A stretch of 64,000 nucleotides of DNA from Diplolepis rosae (GCA_030998225.1 JAPYXD010000459.1:1240001-1304000), one strand, 5' to 3'; numbered from the stretch's first letter, positions 1 through 11,617 are shown. The notes: generated by a model from the sequence alone, not told the origin. Numbers and translations: made by a program.

Positions 1-539
1 TGAGAGGACTGGAGATCCGATGAAATTATAGGTGCTGGAAATCTCGAGAGCAAACAGGAAGAGCGACCCTCTAAATCGAGTCAATTCATGCAGGAAATCG
101 CTTTCGGGGATCGAGAAAAAAGCGTTTTTGTATACATATCATCCGGCAGAAGTGGGTTTGACCTACTGAAGCGGCATTTCAAGAGACGATGGATTAACGA
201 TCTGAATGGTAACAGTTTAAACTGGGGCGTCCTCTCGAGTGCCGCCGTTTGCAAATAAGATTTTGCGCTAGATCGCATTTTGTCACTGGATTCTATATAT
301 CCAAGGACGATTATGCTCTCCAGTGTGGTCCTCGTTCCCACACTGACAATAACAAATCTAGTTAAATTTCTTTAAGGCCATGGGCCATGCAGGTCACGTG
401 ACCAATTCAATCACTGGCTATCGATTTTTTTCTCCATATATACAATTTTTAATTAAAATAAATCGGTTAAAATTTAGAAAATTATAAATAATAGCAATTT
501 GAAGGAATAGGGGAAGGCATAGTGCATTAAATACAATTT

Positions 540-870
540 TTTTTTTATTTTTGGCGATATAAGGAGATCTTCCTGTGGAGAATTAGATGTCGGACGCCTG
601 TGTAGCTCAGTGGTTAGAGCAGTCGACCGGCAATCGAAAGACCTGGGCTCGAATCCCAGCGCAGTCGAAAGCGTCTTTTTTCCCAAAGAACGATTTTCAA
701 AGTCTTTAAATATTTTTGAATTCAATTGCATTATTTGCGATATAAGAGTTTGAAATTGTCTACGAGGACACCTGTCGACACCGTATCCTATCTGATACGC
801 GACTAGTGATCCTCCGATAATGTAGACAGTGACAAAAATGTCAAACTCAACTAATTAATTTGAAATTAAT
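540..870 (+). mobile_element. tRNA-derived SINE-like insertion
   Basis: This segment is absent from the related MITE copy at 32948-33458, so it is an insertion. It begins with a tRNA-like region (596-666), followed by a tRNA-unrelated body (about 740-860). The body recurs, inverted, at 2938-3075 with only a few differences. A tRNA head with A and B boxes plus an unrelated body is the layout of a tRNA SINE. No target-site duplication could be fixed by eye. Confidence 0.6.
596..666 (+). tRNA. tRNA-like sequence, Ala(GGC)-like, probably SINE head
   Basis: The sequence folds as a cloverleaf: acceptor 596-602/660-666 with 6 of 7 pairs, D stem GCTC/GAGC, anticodon loop CCGGCAA, and a perfect T stem CTGGG/CCCAG. 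The A box (TAGCTCAGTGG) is good. The B box is GGCTCGAATCC, with C where T54 is expected, and position 33 is C rather than U. The anticodon would be GGC (Ala). These defects and the repeat context favour a tRNA-derived element over a working tRNA gene. Confidence 0.5.
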
Positions 871-1549
871 AATACCATTGAGTGTATTGAATTCTGCTGC
901 ACTGGTCTAACACTGTCGATAATATACTCTGTAAATTTGCTAAAATTACTTGTTTTTATCAAAAAAATGTCTATCTTTATGAATATTCAAGATATAACAG
1001 ACCGATATACAAGCAGTAATTTTTTATTCATTTCCCTAAATTTCAAGGCGATTTTTGATTCTCCGTGGAAATGTAGTTACAGAACTGTAATTGCCGATAA
1101 AATTTTAGTTTTATATTTTAAAATGAAAAAACACTTGCAGAATTTTTACTAAAACGAAGATAACAGACGTTCCTTATTATCTTCTGATACATTTACTAAA
1201 TTTTGAGCAAGATATTTTATAAAAAAAGAAAGTTATCTTACATGCTTGGATTAACATATTATTATCGTCACGTGACCTGACGGGCCCATGGCCTTAAATT
1301 ATTTACAATTGAAATTTTATTCTAAGCTGAACAAAAGAAATAAATTTAATTTCTTGAAACGGTTAGTGAAAATGAGTTTTGGAAAAAACCGTAAATTACC
1401 ATGAAAAGCAGTAAATTTTTTAATCACAAATAGATAGGAACTCGCGTTTATGTATAAAAAACTTAATTTATAATTATATTTACATAAACTATGAATTCAC
1501 ACAGAGAAAAATAGTTGAAATATTTTTTCCGTGCACTATTCCAAACTAA

Positions 1550-1600
1550 ATTAAGGCTATGGACCAACCAGATCAGGTGACGAAATATTGAGGTTAATAA
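1550..1600. repeat. Solo end of a TTAA/GGCTATGG-type element
   Basis: TTAAGGCTATGGACC followed by a CAGGTGACG block resembles the ends of the GGCCATGG MITEs at 372, 7140 and 32948. No matching opposite end was found nearby, so this is read as a relic end. Confidence 0.4.
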
Positions 1601-1757
1601 TTATAAATTTGCAAATAAAATAGGTAAAGTTATCGGCAATTACAGATAACTGTACATATTTTTGCAAAAATTTTACAAACATAAACCAGACAAACGTTTC
1701 TTATTGTGTTGCATCATATTTTATAAAATTTTCATAAAAATATGCAACTGGCTCGAT

Positions 1758-1982
1758 CGCACTCTAAAAACAAGTGTGTTACTTCTACACGTGAAATACG
1801 ATAGTAACTTTTTAGGCATTTGAAGTGTGTAGTTTTAATACACATTACAAACATAACGTTTAATTTTCAAACACTTTAACGTTTTGTACCCAAAATGTGT
1901 GTTAAAAATACACACTTCAAATGCCTAAAAAGTTACTATCGTGATTCACGTGTAAAATTAACACACTTGTTTTTAGAGTGCG
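1758..1982. mobile_element. Hairpin MITE
   Basis: The left arm starting CGCACTCTAAAAACAAG and the right arm ending CTTGTTTTTAGAGTGCG are long inverted repeats (about 85 bp each) around a short AT-rich centre. It sits inside another repeat: the sequence just after it, GAGAGACTTTGGTAACGAAG, recurs in diverged form at about 2591-2625. It has no coding capacity. Confidence 0.75.
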
Positions 1983-2640
1983 GTGAGAGACTTTGGTAAC
2001 GAAGTCCTCAAGAAAAGTTTTCAAAATTAAAAATTTTTCGGGTTTTTTCATTAATAATCAATTAAGCACTTTTTCCCCAGCTGGTCTATTGAAAATTTCT
2101 AAGTTTTGTTGATTTATCCAGTCGTTTATATAAAGTGAATTCTACATATTTTTCCAATACGTGTTGGCACACTGGACTTCTTCATTTTGAATTGCAAGCT
2201 ATGAGATAAGTTTTTAAGTTTCATGATTTTCCTTATTTTAATTATTTCCTATATTTTAATCTTTTACAGAAATTTTAAATTAATCTTTTAATTTATGGCA
2301 CTGAAGAGGCCCCCCATATGTGGCTGAAACGTTTTCCTTCCCCCTTTTTTGCGGTTTTTTACATGCAACATTGATAATTTAAATCGAACAAAATAAAACG
2401 AAACTGATCGTATACCAAAATAACAAAAAATGAATAAAAATAATATATTGCCGTTGTTGAAATTAATCTTACGCTGACAGAATTCGAACCTTGACTTTTA
2501 CTTAACTTACATGTATAACGCAGTCTAACTTAATAAAAAAAAAATTCAGTCATGTCCCGAGTCAGTTTAAAAAAAAGTTTAACTCGATGGTTGAGAGACT
2601 CCGGTGACAAAGTCCTCAAGAAAGAAGTATAGCAGGTATT
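1983..2640. repeat. Diverged repeat block with duplicated GAGAGACT motif
   Basis: A segment of about 40 bp (GAGAGACTNNGGTNAC, then AAGTCCTCAAGAAA) occurs at about 1983 and again at about 2590 in the same orientation. Between them lies the hammerhead-like tail at 2301-2445. No coding region is visible. Confidence 0.45.
2301..2445 (+). repeat. Diverged retroelement-like tail with hammerhead-like core
   Basis: The segment starts CTGAAGAGG, has a short stem-loop, then GAAACGTTTTCC. It runs on to a CCAAAATAA end that matches the outer ends of the palindrome at 11501-12488. The stem II partner (GGCC to GGCT) has drifted, so this copy looks decayed. Confidence 0.5.
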
Positions 2641-2937
2641 CATCTCTTTCTAATTAAATTATTCTATCCAAACTCTTTTAAAATCTGAAGCACTTTTTAG
2701 AAGAAGTATTTGCATTTCTATTATTTTTTCAAAAACTATACAATAAAATGTGAAAGAATTTCGTTCTTTGACTGTGCTTCAATTAATCTAGGACATTCTT
2801 TCTTTTTTTCGATGAAGTTCTAAGCTTATTTATAAAAAGTATATGGGATCTTCGGAAAAATTTGTCCTGTCCAAAAGTCGAGGACTGTCAAGTAAATTTC
2901 CTAGTACTTATTTTTTCCAAGCAAGTATTAAATAGGA

Positions 2938-3075
2938 ATTAATTAGTTGAGTTTGAAATTTTTGTCACTGCCTACATTATCGGAAGATCACTAGTCGCGT
3001 ATCAGATAGGATACGTTGTCGACTGGTGTCCTCGTAGACAATTTCAAACTCTTATATCGCAAATAATGCAAATAA
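2938..3075 (-). mobile_element. Inverted copy of the SINE body
   Basis: Read on the minus strand, this matches the 740-860 body of the first SINE copy: GAAATTGTCTACGAGGACAC, then a GATACGCGACTAGTGATC block, then a tail CAAACTCAACTAATT. The two copies face each other across about 2.1 kb and could pair as a long hairpin. Confidence 0.7.
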
Positions 3076-3076
3076 A

Positions 3077-3262
3077 TTTAATATTTAAAGAATTTGAAAA
3101 TCTTTCTGTGGAAAAAATGACGCTTTCGACTGCGCTGGGATTCGAGCCCAGGTCTTTCGATTGCCGGTCGACTGCTAATCGAAAGACCTGGGCTCGAATC
3201 CCAGCGCAGTCGAAAGCGTCATTTTTTCCACAGAAAGATTTTCAAATTCTTTAAATATTAAA
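3077..3262. repeat. Palindromic duplication of the tRNA 3' half
   Basis: Two arms of about 86 bp, nearly perfect inverted repeats, flank a 14-nt loop at 3163-3176. Each arm contains the anticodon-3' side, the T arm with B box, and the flank of the SINE tRNA head. The A-box half is missing and the loop carries GCCGGTCGACTGCT. It looks like a SINE copy that snapped back on itself during insertion instead of completing its 5' end. Confidence 0.75.
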
Positions 3263-5382
3263 TAGGAATTTTTAATATTTCAGCTGCATAATTATATATA
3301 TTTTTTGATAAAATTTTTGAATGTTTTAATTCAACATTTATTTTCGATTAAGCTATTAGTGTTGTTTACGATTTACACAAGCAGAAACAAAATTTTAATC
3401 TAAAAAAATATATTCTCTGGTACAATATTTATTGTGGAAAATACTATGTATTATTTACTTTACACTATAAAAGATATTACCGCACATGTTTTACCTCTAC
3501 ATATAAGTAAAAGAAAATATTGTATCCAGTACGAGAGTAATATCGTACCCGCAGTATTCAATATTTTCTTCTCTGTGCACGATTTCGGAGCCAAGACTTG
3601 AAAAATATTTTTCAGCACCCCACATACAAGTAGAAAAATTTGATTTCGGTCCAATAATCTTTTATTTTGGAAGATCTAGTCTGGCCTAGATCTGATGTTT
3701 GTTAACCTTCTATGTTGTGATAATGTCTGAGTGACAATCATCCAAATTTTTTCAATTTTTATGTCAGCTTGAGCTTCAACTTTTGTCTTTTACATGCGGT
3801 ACTCATTTCCATAAATCGGATCTAGATAAGCTAATTTAAAAAATTTTGAAATTCAGTTTATATGTTTACTTCTATTTTACCTAAAGTAGCTCTCCTCCAA
3901 TTTGACCTCATTAAAAATATATTCTGAAAACACATTGATGCAAAATTGTGGTATGGTAATTGGAGATATATGTAATTAATGCATGGTTCATTTTGTGATA
4001 AAAGTGAGTTTTCCGATTGATGAAAAAGTTTGAGAGGAGAGAATGTGTGAAGACTTCATCCAAAGAATATGAAGACGTTGTTCTTTGAGAAGCCAGCGAG
4101 ACGTAGGCGGGGAAAACTACGAGCTCACAATCACTGGTACCAAGTGCCAAAGCTACCCGCTAGTTAGGCGCTCATAAAGCCGCGACATAAATTATCGATC
4201 GGTCGGACTCGTATCGGGGAGTGTTTGCAATGGTCCACCTCCCGTCAACGCCCTTACCATCCTTTTTTCGAGAATTTAAGCCCTATCCTGTCTGTCAGAA
4301 TCGAAAATGCCAACAAGTTGTTCGAATTCGTTCAAAAATAGAATCTACCATTTTTTCATATTTTTTAGTATGCAAATTAGACTAAATATATTTTTCTAAT
4401 AAAACTTAACAAGTTTAATGATATTTCCATTAGAAATACGTATACTTCATAGAATATTGCAAATCTTGTCGAGAATTTCCTTCAAATTTTTCTGAAATTT
4501 TTATCAAAATTGTACTTTTCTTGGATTCATCTGAGCCAAGATAGCAATTGTGGAATCACTCATAAATTAAAGAATAAGTTCAATGGAGTTTTGCATTTAT
4601 TAAAACAAAAATTAATAATTCCAACAAATTCAATGGAATTGCAAAAGTGTATCATGTTTTTTAGATATTTCATGCAATTTTTCGTAAAATTTCTTGAGAA
4701 TTTCTTCAATGTAGAGTAGTACTGAAAACCGGAACTGAAATCATTTTTCGCTATTTATTCCTTTTAATATTTTTCAGGGATAAGAACCAGAAAATAAAAT
4801 CCAAATTAGCTAGGAATCATTTCTCAATATTTCTTAAATATTAAAAAATCAAATAAAATGTAGCATTTATTCTAAAAACCATACGACAACGAGGACAAAA
4901 TTGGGGGATAAAAATTTTACATTGTCATTCGAAAATTATCTTTTTCTTTCTGAATACTTTGATTTTCTTGCTTTATTCTCGAACTTTTTAGTAAAGAATA
5001 ATAAATTGTGAAAAAGATGAAAATAAAAAAGTTTTAATGAAATGGAAAAAAATTAATAAAAAATATAACATAATAAAACACAAAAAATATAAAAACAAAA
5101 TTCTATTTCACAAAAATGGAACTGCGATGGAATCTTTATGAAATTTAAATTAAAACTTTTTAACAAAATCAATTATTAATTCCATTGATGTGCAATGGAG
5201 ATTCAATGAACTTTGAATGGTATTTTTGTAGAAATTTGATAGATATTTTGAAATATGTACATACATATGTCTGGATTTTCCGTGGGGCGAAATTTTGTGT
5301 TGCTACTGTAGATACACAACTTTAAATTGTACACGGAAAAAAATATTTCAATAAAGTTTATAGAACTGTTTAAGAGTTGGGA
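3263..5382. other. No gene seen; AT-rich intergenic sequence
   Basis: Short frames only, with no splice-site-bounded coding segment and no recognisable protein. A slightly GC-richer patch at about 4080-4260 has no clear structure. Confidence 0.5.
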
Positions 5383-5534
5383 ATACAAGCATTTACGGAA
5401 CCAAGTTCTAGAAAATTTAAAGAACTTTTCAGAATAAAATGCAACACGTTCAATGATTTTTCCTGAATGTTTCGCATTTTATTCTGAAAAGTTTTGTAAA
5501 TGTTTTAGAACTCTGTTCCGTAAATGCCTGTATC
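5383..5534. mobile_element. Small hairpin MITE
   Basis: The inverted arms start around GCATTTACGGAACCAAG and end around GTTCCGTAAATGCCTG. The inner part GAATAAAATGC/GCATTTTATTC also pairs. The element is about 150 bp, non-coding and moderately diverged. Confidence 0.65.
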
Positions 5535-7139
5535 TCCATTTCTCAAACGTTTGAAATAATTTCAAAAATGCTCTATCTTTTGTTTAAGATGGTGCAAAGT
5601 GAAAACAGAAATTAAAAAGTAAGAAGTTGATGGGAAATTGGTTATCGTTTTTTTCTAGTTCTCTCTTGCTTTATAACTTCATCTCCTGTTTTTATTTTTG
5701 AAGCCTTTGACTCTTTTCCCTTCTCGCCTCTTCTTTTCTGCTCTGTGGTTGAACGAGATGGGCGTTTTCTGACATGCTCGCGAAAGGGCACCTGCTCGGT
5801 AAATATTGTTTATTGAGATGCCAACGAGAAAAAGTATTAACGTCGCCGCCTTGACGGGTACACGCCTTGTTCGAAATGGACTTTGAGTTTTGTTTTCGTC
5901 GGTTCAAGAAAACCAATGCGAACATTGGAATCTAAACTAGTACTTATTGTAGTTGTTTGCTGCGCTAGTTGTACGAAGCGGGCGCAAATTGGCGACTAGT
6001 CCCGGCCATTTTGATTTTATCGATTTTGTGTAGTAATAATGGATTTTAATAGACGCATGCGCAGTTCAAATGTACAAGGCTTTGCCAGTAAGGTGCTAAA
6101 GCTGTACGAAGAAGAAGAAGATTGTGCTCCGTTGCATGGCTATAGGCGCATGCGCAGTTCAATTTTTACATTTCATTCCTCTGTAGCGCAATATATTACA
6201 TTGTGCTACTGTTAACTGTAGCAAAAAAACAAGTTTGTGCGCCAGTGGCACATAAACAATCTTAAACACCCCCAAGTGTTTTCAAAGAATATATAAAAAA
6301 ATGTAATTCATATAAATTTTACATTCAAAATCTCAATCAGTTTTTATGTCAGAAATGTAACAATAAAATTAAACAAACAAAAGTCAGAAAGAATGTATGT
6401 ATGATCTCTAAAAATTTCATTCTGCTATTATTATCTATTGTATTCTGCAATCCCGCTCTTGTGTTATTAAAAAAGGAGTTGGTGCTTGTTAACCAGCCTC
6501 TTGTTACATCTTTTCTCTTGGACTTAAAGTCTGAGGTATTAAAATTTTAACACCTGAAGCACCCCCTACCGAGAAACTTCTCTTATTCTCCGCACCTTTC
6601 GATGCCAACAAGGCAGTGAAGGTGGAATTAGATTAGCCGAACAATCTGATCAGTCGGTGATGTGATTAATCCCATCGCATATCGGCGCATCGCGTTATAA
6701 CCTTTTTCTCCTTCCTGATCTTCACTTTAACTCTATACCCCGTGTTGGTGTCGAACCGCAAAACCATCGAGAACCCGCCCAGACGGATACGCACTACTTG
6801 CTCATCGTGAAGATCGATCGCTGATTCCGTTGCAAGAAAGAGTAACGAACCCTTTCATCGCACCGAGTAACTTTCATCTAGATGCTTCATACATTTAGAG
6901 GATCCTAGATTTTGTACGGATTGCACAGATTCGGATATACGGATATACGGAGAAAATTAATTCGAGAAACTTTGCTCAACTTTAACCAAAGTTGGAACAT
7001 ATAGACAAGTTGGAGATTATTTAATATTATTATAATAATTTGTAACGTACTAAATGTTAAAGAATGCATCACAGTTCGATAAACTTTGAAAATATAGGGT
7101 AAAGTTCCAAAAGGTGCCTCACAAATTATTACAATAAAA
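5535..7139. other. No gene seen; intergenic sequence
   Basis: Repeat-poor except for the CGCATGCGCAGTTCAA pair at 6052-6162. The stretch 6590-6880 is less AT-rich than its surroundings but shows no coding frame I can support. Confidence 0.4.
6052..6162 (+). repeat. Direct repeat CGCATGCGCAGTTCAA
   Basis: The 16-mer occurs at 6053-6068 and again at 6147-6162, both on the plus strand. It contains the palindrome CGCATGCG. The sequence between the copies is unrelated, so this may be the pair of ends of a short insertion. Confidence 0.5.
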
Positions 7140-7374
7140 TTAAGGCCATGGATGAACTGGGCTACGTGACATCGGTAATTGCAATTATAATATGTAAGAT
7201 TATTCGAAAAATAATGACTGAAGTGGGTTTTTAATAGCAGAGAGACTTTAATAAGAGAATCAAGAAGGTGCGTTTGTTACAAAATATCTAATTCAGTTGT
7301 TGATTCTTGAATAACCTTACACACTGTAATTGCAATTACCGACGTCGCGTGGTCTGGTTGATCCATGGCCTTAA
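7140..7374. mobile_element. TTAA-flanked MITE, GGCCATGGAT family
   Basis: 235 bp between TTAA sites. Inverted ends of about 50 bp start TTAAGGCCATGGAT and include the shared block CGGTAATTGCAATTA. The outer 12 bp equal those of the elements at 372 and 32948, but the inner sequence differs, so it is a separate subfamily. Confidence 0.75.
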
Positions 7375-7534
7375 ATACACTGTAAGAAATGTTTGCAATC
7401 TTAATATACATTGGTATATTCAATTTGAAAACTCAAGTTTATGAGTGAGAGTGCATATTAAATTTCACGTACCATTCATACTAATTAATCACTTGTTAGA
7501 AAAGTCAGATAATGTCATTTTCATAAATTTGAAA

Positions 7535-8917
7535 TACACGCAGAAAAAAGAAAGGCAAAATTTACTAACCAGGAACAGTAAATGATTTTAAGTAAATGTA
7601 ACAGTAAAAACTGTTAACATAGCTGAAAAGAAATGTCGGAATTACTGAGCGTTTCGTAAATCTCATAGTAAAATCAAAGTAAATCTAACTCTGTCACTTG
7701 TGAGTTAAAAATACCTTTATCATATGTATTAAATACAGGATGATAAGTACCATTCACTGGAGCTGAATTACAATACTAGTATAGTACACATTAACGAAAG
7801 ATCAGTAGATTTTACCGATCTGGATGTTTCGCTTAACTCGCGAACATGTAACGAAAACATAACCTTCATGTGTAAATCACGTGTGCCGGCAACGCTGGGT
7901 GTAAACAAAGGAATTTCCAACTGCAGTGAGAAAAACGGATCATAAAACCTGGATGTTAAAAGTAGGGATAGTATTCGGTAAAATCAAAACATTCATTCTC
8001 AGTTTTTCATATAATTCGTTTCAGAATGTCGTCCGAGTGCTTCCGACGTTATCCGAATAGCTTCGTAGACTCAAATCCAAGTCTGGCCAACTCAGTAGTG
8101 GCTTATAAGCGACATTTATTTCGGAATATGGCAAGCGAGAATAGCCGAGAGGCTTTAGGCGTTAGGAATGCGTTTAGTTAATGTAGATATAGGTAGAGTT
8201 AGAGGGTTCGAACCCAAAAGCGATTCTGAAATTTAATTTCAAGCGTATGGGATTATAAATAGTGTAGCATTGTGTACTTAAATATGTGAACATAAATGAG
8301 GTATGATAATAATATTTGTGTATGTGTTCCCACTGAAACCTCCCCTCTTCTGAGTGCCAAAGCTCTCCCCTCTATCTTTCTTTTGTTTTGCACGCGTTAA
8401 ATCTGGTATGTTTCAGTTTATAATCCAAGATTATACCCGGTAACATATTTTTCATTACCGTTTACAATCCATTTTTCTCAGTGTGCAAAGAAAGTAGCCA
8501 AAACAAAAGAACTGTGTTATCCGAAACGAATATGCTACTTTCACTAAGAAAAATCGGTAAAGCTACTGTCTTATAAGTAATTCTGACATTCGACAAACGT
8601 AAAGAGCACTAACATTTTGTTCAACTATACCGTTACAGTAAGTTACATTCTCTTACACGCTATGGAAATGTAACAGAATAATAAGCATTTGTAGCATTTA
8701 GAAACAGTGTAGGATAGCAATTGGCTCGGTGAAATTTACTGATCCGCAAGTCAGTACCACTTATGTATTCGTATTTGTAACTACCAAATCTGATTACAGT
8801 TACTTGTTCAGCCTAGTAACATTCAGTTAACTGGCCAGTTGTCCATATAAGTACTTGGAAATTAAGTAAAATTTACCGGATTTTCAGTATATTATACGGA
8901 ACTTTTTTCTGCGTGTA
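7535..8917. mobile_element. TA-flanked non-autonomous element, about 1.4 kb
   Basis: The left end ACACGCAGAAAAAAG and right end CTTTTTTCTGCGTGT are exact inverts, each preceded or followed by TA. The interior is rich in TTTACT/AGTAAA motifs and carries a tRNA-like stretch near 8137-8216. No transposase frame is visible, so movement would need enzymes in trans. Confidence 0.65.
8137..8216 (+). other. Degenerate tRNA-like sequence
   Basis: It has an A-box-like TAGCCGAGAGG and a perfect B box GGTTCGAACCC about 65 bp apart. The T stem is only two to three pairs and no clean anticodon arm forms. It could be an internal Pol III promoter of a SINE relic; it is not a credible functional tRNA. Confidence 0.35.
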
Positions 8918-8971
8918 AGTTTGGAGGAAGTTTCGAATTCTCAATAATAAATCATGACATTTATCTCTTTA

Positions 8972-9154
8972 CTGAGAAAAAATGCTATTCATTCTCTATA
9001 GCATTTCTGCCGAAAGCATGTATATTATTGATTTAAAAAAATATTCTATAAGAAATGATACATATGCTACCAATTCTATAGCATTTTGATTTAAATCAAT
9101 GATAAACATGCTTTTGGCAAAAATTCTATAGATTCAATAGCATTTTTTTCTCAG
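8972..9154. mobile_element. Hairpin MITE
   Basis: Ends CTGAGAAAAAATGCTATT and AATAGCATTTTTTTCTCAG are inverted. Internal arms with TCTATAG and AAAGCATGT pair as well. The element is about 180 bp with no coding capacity. Confidence 0.7.
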
Positions 9155-9227
9155 CGTTGTAAAACATAAATTGAACTGTTTCTTAACTGGAGAGGCTCTA
9201 TCAAGATAATCATTATCAGACTTGACC

Positions 9228-10147
9228 TACACGGAAAGAAATTTGATGGCTAAATTTATAACGTTTCATGAGAAGAAGTACCATTTTAAAGAGTATACCA
9301 GAACTATTGGAAAAAGTTATGAAAAAGTTCCATCATAATGGTAAAGTTTATTATGTCAATCATTACTCGCTGTCTGTCGTGAAAATGGGAACATTAAGAC
9401 AAATTTTTACCATCTATGATGGGTACGTTTCACTTTCGAATATTCTCATATTTCGACTACAGTAGGGCTTAGAAAGTCAAATCAATAAAAGTGGATTTTT
9501 CCATCTCCGATGCTAATAATTCCAAACTGAAGAAAACATTTTTTTTCATTGCATCATTTCGTAGTGTCAGTGCTGATCTTCATTGCTCCTTGTCGATTCT
9601 CTTCACTTATTTGTCAAGTGGCAAACATTTTAGCCGAAAAAACCTAACTAAATGGGTCCGACCGAGGGAGGATGAACCTAAATACGACCTACGGCTTTTA
9701 ACGCATCTATGTCCTACAAGTAACGTCACTAGACTACTCTCGCAATTACGGTTCAAAATTTTGGAATTAGTATTACTGCAACAGTGCGTATGATCACACG
9801 TTAGTCCGAAGTCTACTGTTCGCTGATTGGCTGACGCGATTTTAAGGAGAAGAAAAAGTACCATCTACGATTCCAATGTTTGAACTCTGATGGGAACTTT
9901 TTCGAACGTTACGATTATAATATTCCGTAAATGCGTGAAAGTAATATCTCAACCTATGGAATGTCTTATAATGTAAACGCGAAAGATGTGCATACACATC
10001 TTTAAAGGTATATTTTGTCCAAAAAAAAAGTTGGCATATGAATTTTCAATCTTTACCATCATTTTTGGCGATATTTTCCGAAATTCCTATTGGTTCTGGT
10101 TTACCATCAAAAATGGTACTTTCAACCATCAAATTTCTATCCGTGTA
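9228..10147. mobile_element. TA-flanked non-autonomous element, about 0.9 kb
   Basis: Inverted termini ACACGGAAAGAAATTTGATGG and CCATCAAATTTCTATCCGTGT lie inside TA duplications. The inner TACCAT/ATGGTA motifs are also mirrored. Open frames of up to 100 codons exist on both strands at 9491-9864 but show no recognisable domain, so I do not call a gene. Confidence 0.7.
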
Positions 10148-10487
10148 TAAACCGTGTAGAAATTTCGATAGGGGCCTAGTGGGGCACTGACGAGTTTGCC
10201 CTATTTCTAGTCGGGATCTAGCGTGGAAAATTAGTCAGGGCCCTGTTGGTAACGTAACGCTTTTGTCGAGGCGGACCACACTAGACTTTCTAGTAGGGGT
10301 TTAGTGAGGTCAGCTCTTACACTACCCCACCTACAAAAAAGGACACCATTAGGGCCATATTGTACCTCCGCAATGCATTTAAGGGCATATATCAGCAGAG
10401 TCACGTGACCAATTTTTTTCACGTATCTCACTGAAAAAATAATAAATAAAAAGGATTTTCCACACTGTGTTTTGGGAATTTGATTTG

Positions 10488-10880
10488 ACCCTACCTTTGA
10501 AGTTTCGCCCTTAGGGTTTAAAATCGTAGTTTCGTCCCGCTTCGCGGGTACCGAAAATCGGATTTTCAAAAGAGGCGCTATGAAATAGTATATTACATTA
10601 CAAGGGGCGAAACACAGCGATTGCAAACGAGTGTGAAGTTTCTGCCCGAGCGAAGCGAGGGCTGCAGCCACACGAGTTGCATTCGCTGTGTTTTGTTTCG
10701 AGTAATGTATACTATTTTTCATAGCAACTGTTTTGAGAATTTGATTTTCGGTACCTGTAAAGCGGGACAAAAGTGCGGTTGGCAACCCTACCTTTAAAGT
10801 TTTGCCCCTAGGGTTGAAAATCGCAGTTTCGTCCCGCTTCGCAGGTACCGAAAATCAGATTTTCAAAAGAGGCGCTATGA
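10488..10880. mobile_element. Foldback element with partial tandem copy
   Basis: A left arm at about 10488-10585 (TTTCGTCCCGCTTCGCGGG, then GGTACCGAAAATC) is inverted at about 10720-10790. A direct, slightly diverged copy of the left arm follows at 10786-10880. The hairpin keeps a 184-codon frame open on the minus strand, but its sequence mirrors itself and resembles no protein family. Confidence 0.65.
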
Positions 10881-11587
10881 AAAGAACATTACATAACAAA
10901 AAGAATTATATAAATTTTAGAAGTATTAATTTTTATAATTGTATGTTAGTGATACTTTATACAGGTTATGATTCCTTTAATTTTTGTTTTCAAGAATAAA
11001 ATCAACGTATGTTCAGAATCTAAAAATTTTGAGTTTCTTCATTTCCAAAAATATGATGAAACTTTTGAATCAAGAAAATTATCTCATAACGAAATTATGC
11101 ATTCCAGATTGCAATAAGAAATTCCAACTAATGAAGTACTATTAAAAAAATAGTACACTTATTTACTTATCATCAGTTTGTTTTTCTAACTACTCTTATG
11201 TAGTAACTTCTACTGCTTATGTTTACTATGAAAGCTTTAATTGATTTTACTATTCACTCCATGTTAATTGAACTACATGTTTAGTTATTGTTACTACCTC
11301 GATACAATCAGATACATACACATGCACACGCGTGCTCGCATATAATTATTATGATTACATGCGAATTCGAATCAAAATTATAAAAAAGTTTTCCTAAAAG
11401 TGCTTGATTCCTCTTAAGTAATGATCTTATCTAAGACCGTGTTGAAAAAATCTCCATTTTTCTGAGATAAGATCAAATTTTAATGGGAATAAAGAATAAA
11501 GGTTATTCTGAGATAATTAATTTGGCATGGGGTCAGATGTTTAAGCAGTTTTCTATATAATAATCATAGAAATTGGTAAAGGCAAAC

Positions 11588-11617
11588 GTTTCGGCCACAA
11601 ATGGGGGCCCTCTTCAG
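11588..11617 (-). other. Hammerhead-like core, left palindrome arm
   Basis: On the minus strand: CTGAAGA, a GGCC...GGCC stem, then GAAAC. It is the mirror of the plus-strand motif at 12372-12401. Confidence 0.4.

Larger units (their letters stand above)
372..1297. mobile_element. TTAA-flanked MITE, copy 1, with SINE-like insert
   Basis: Both ends read TTAA-GGCCATGG inward, followed by a GGTCACGTGACC block, so the element has inverted termini and TTAA target duplications. That signature is typical of piggyBac-type non-autonomous elements (family knowledge). A second copy at 32948-33458 is only 511 bp. The extra length here comes from a tRNA-bearing insert between about 535 and 870. No transposase is present. 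Confidence 0.75.

Noticed and set aside
596..666. Functional tRNA-Ala gene
   Set aside because: Missing U33, altered T54, one acceptor mismatch and clear membership of a dispersed repeat point to a SINE head.
9491..9864. Transposase of the 9228-10147 element
   Set aside because: The frames are short, overlap on opposite strands and show no catalytic motif.
10231..10785. 184-codon minus-strand open frame
   Set aside because: It is the longest frame of its area but runs through both arms of the foldback element, so its ends are mirror-related and no family resemblance is visible.
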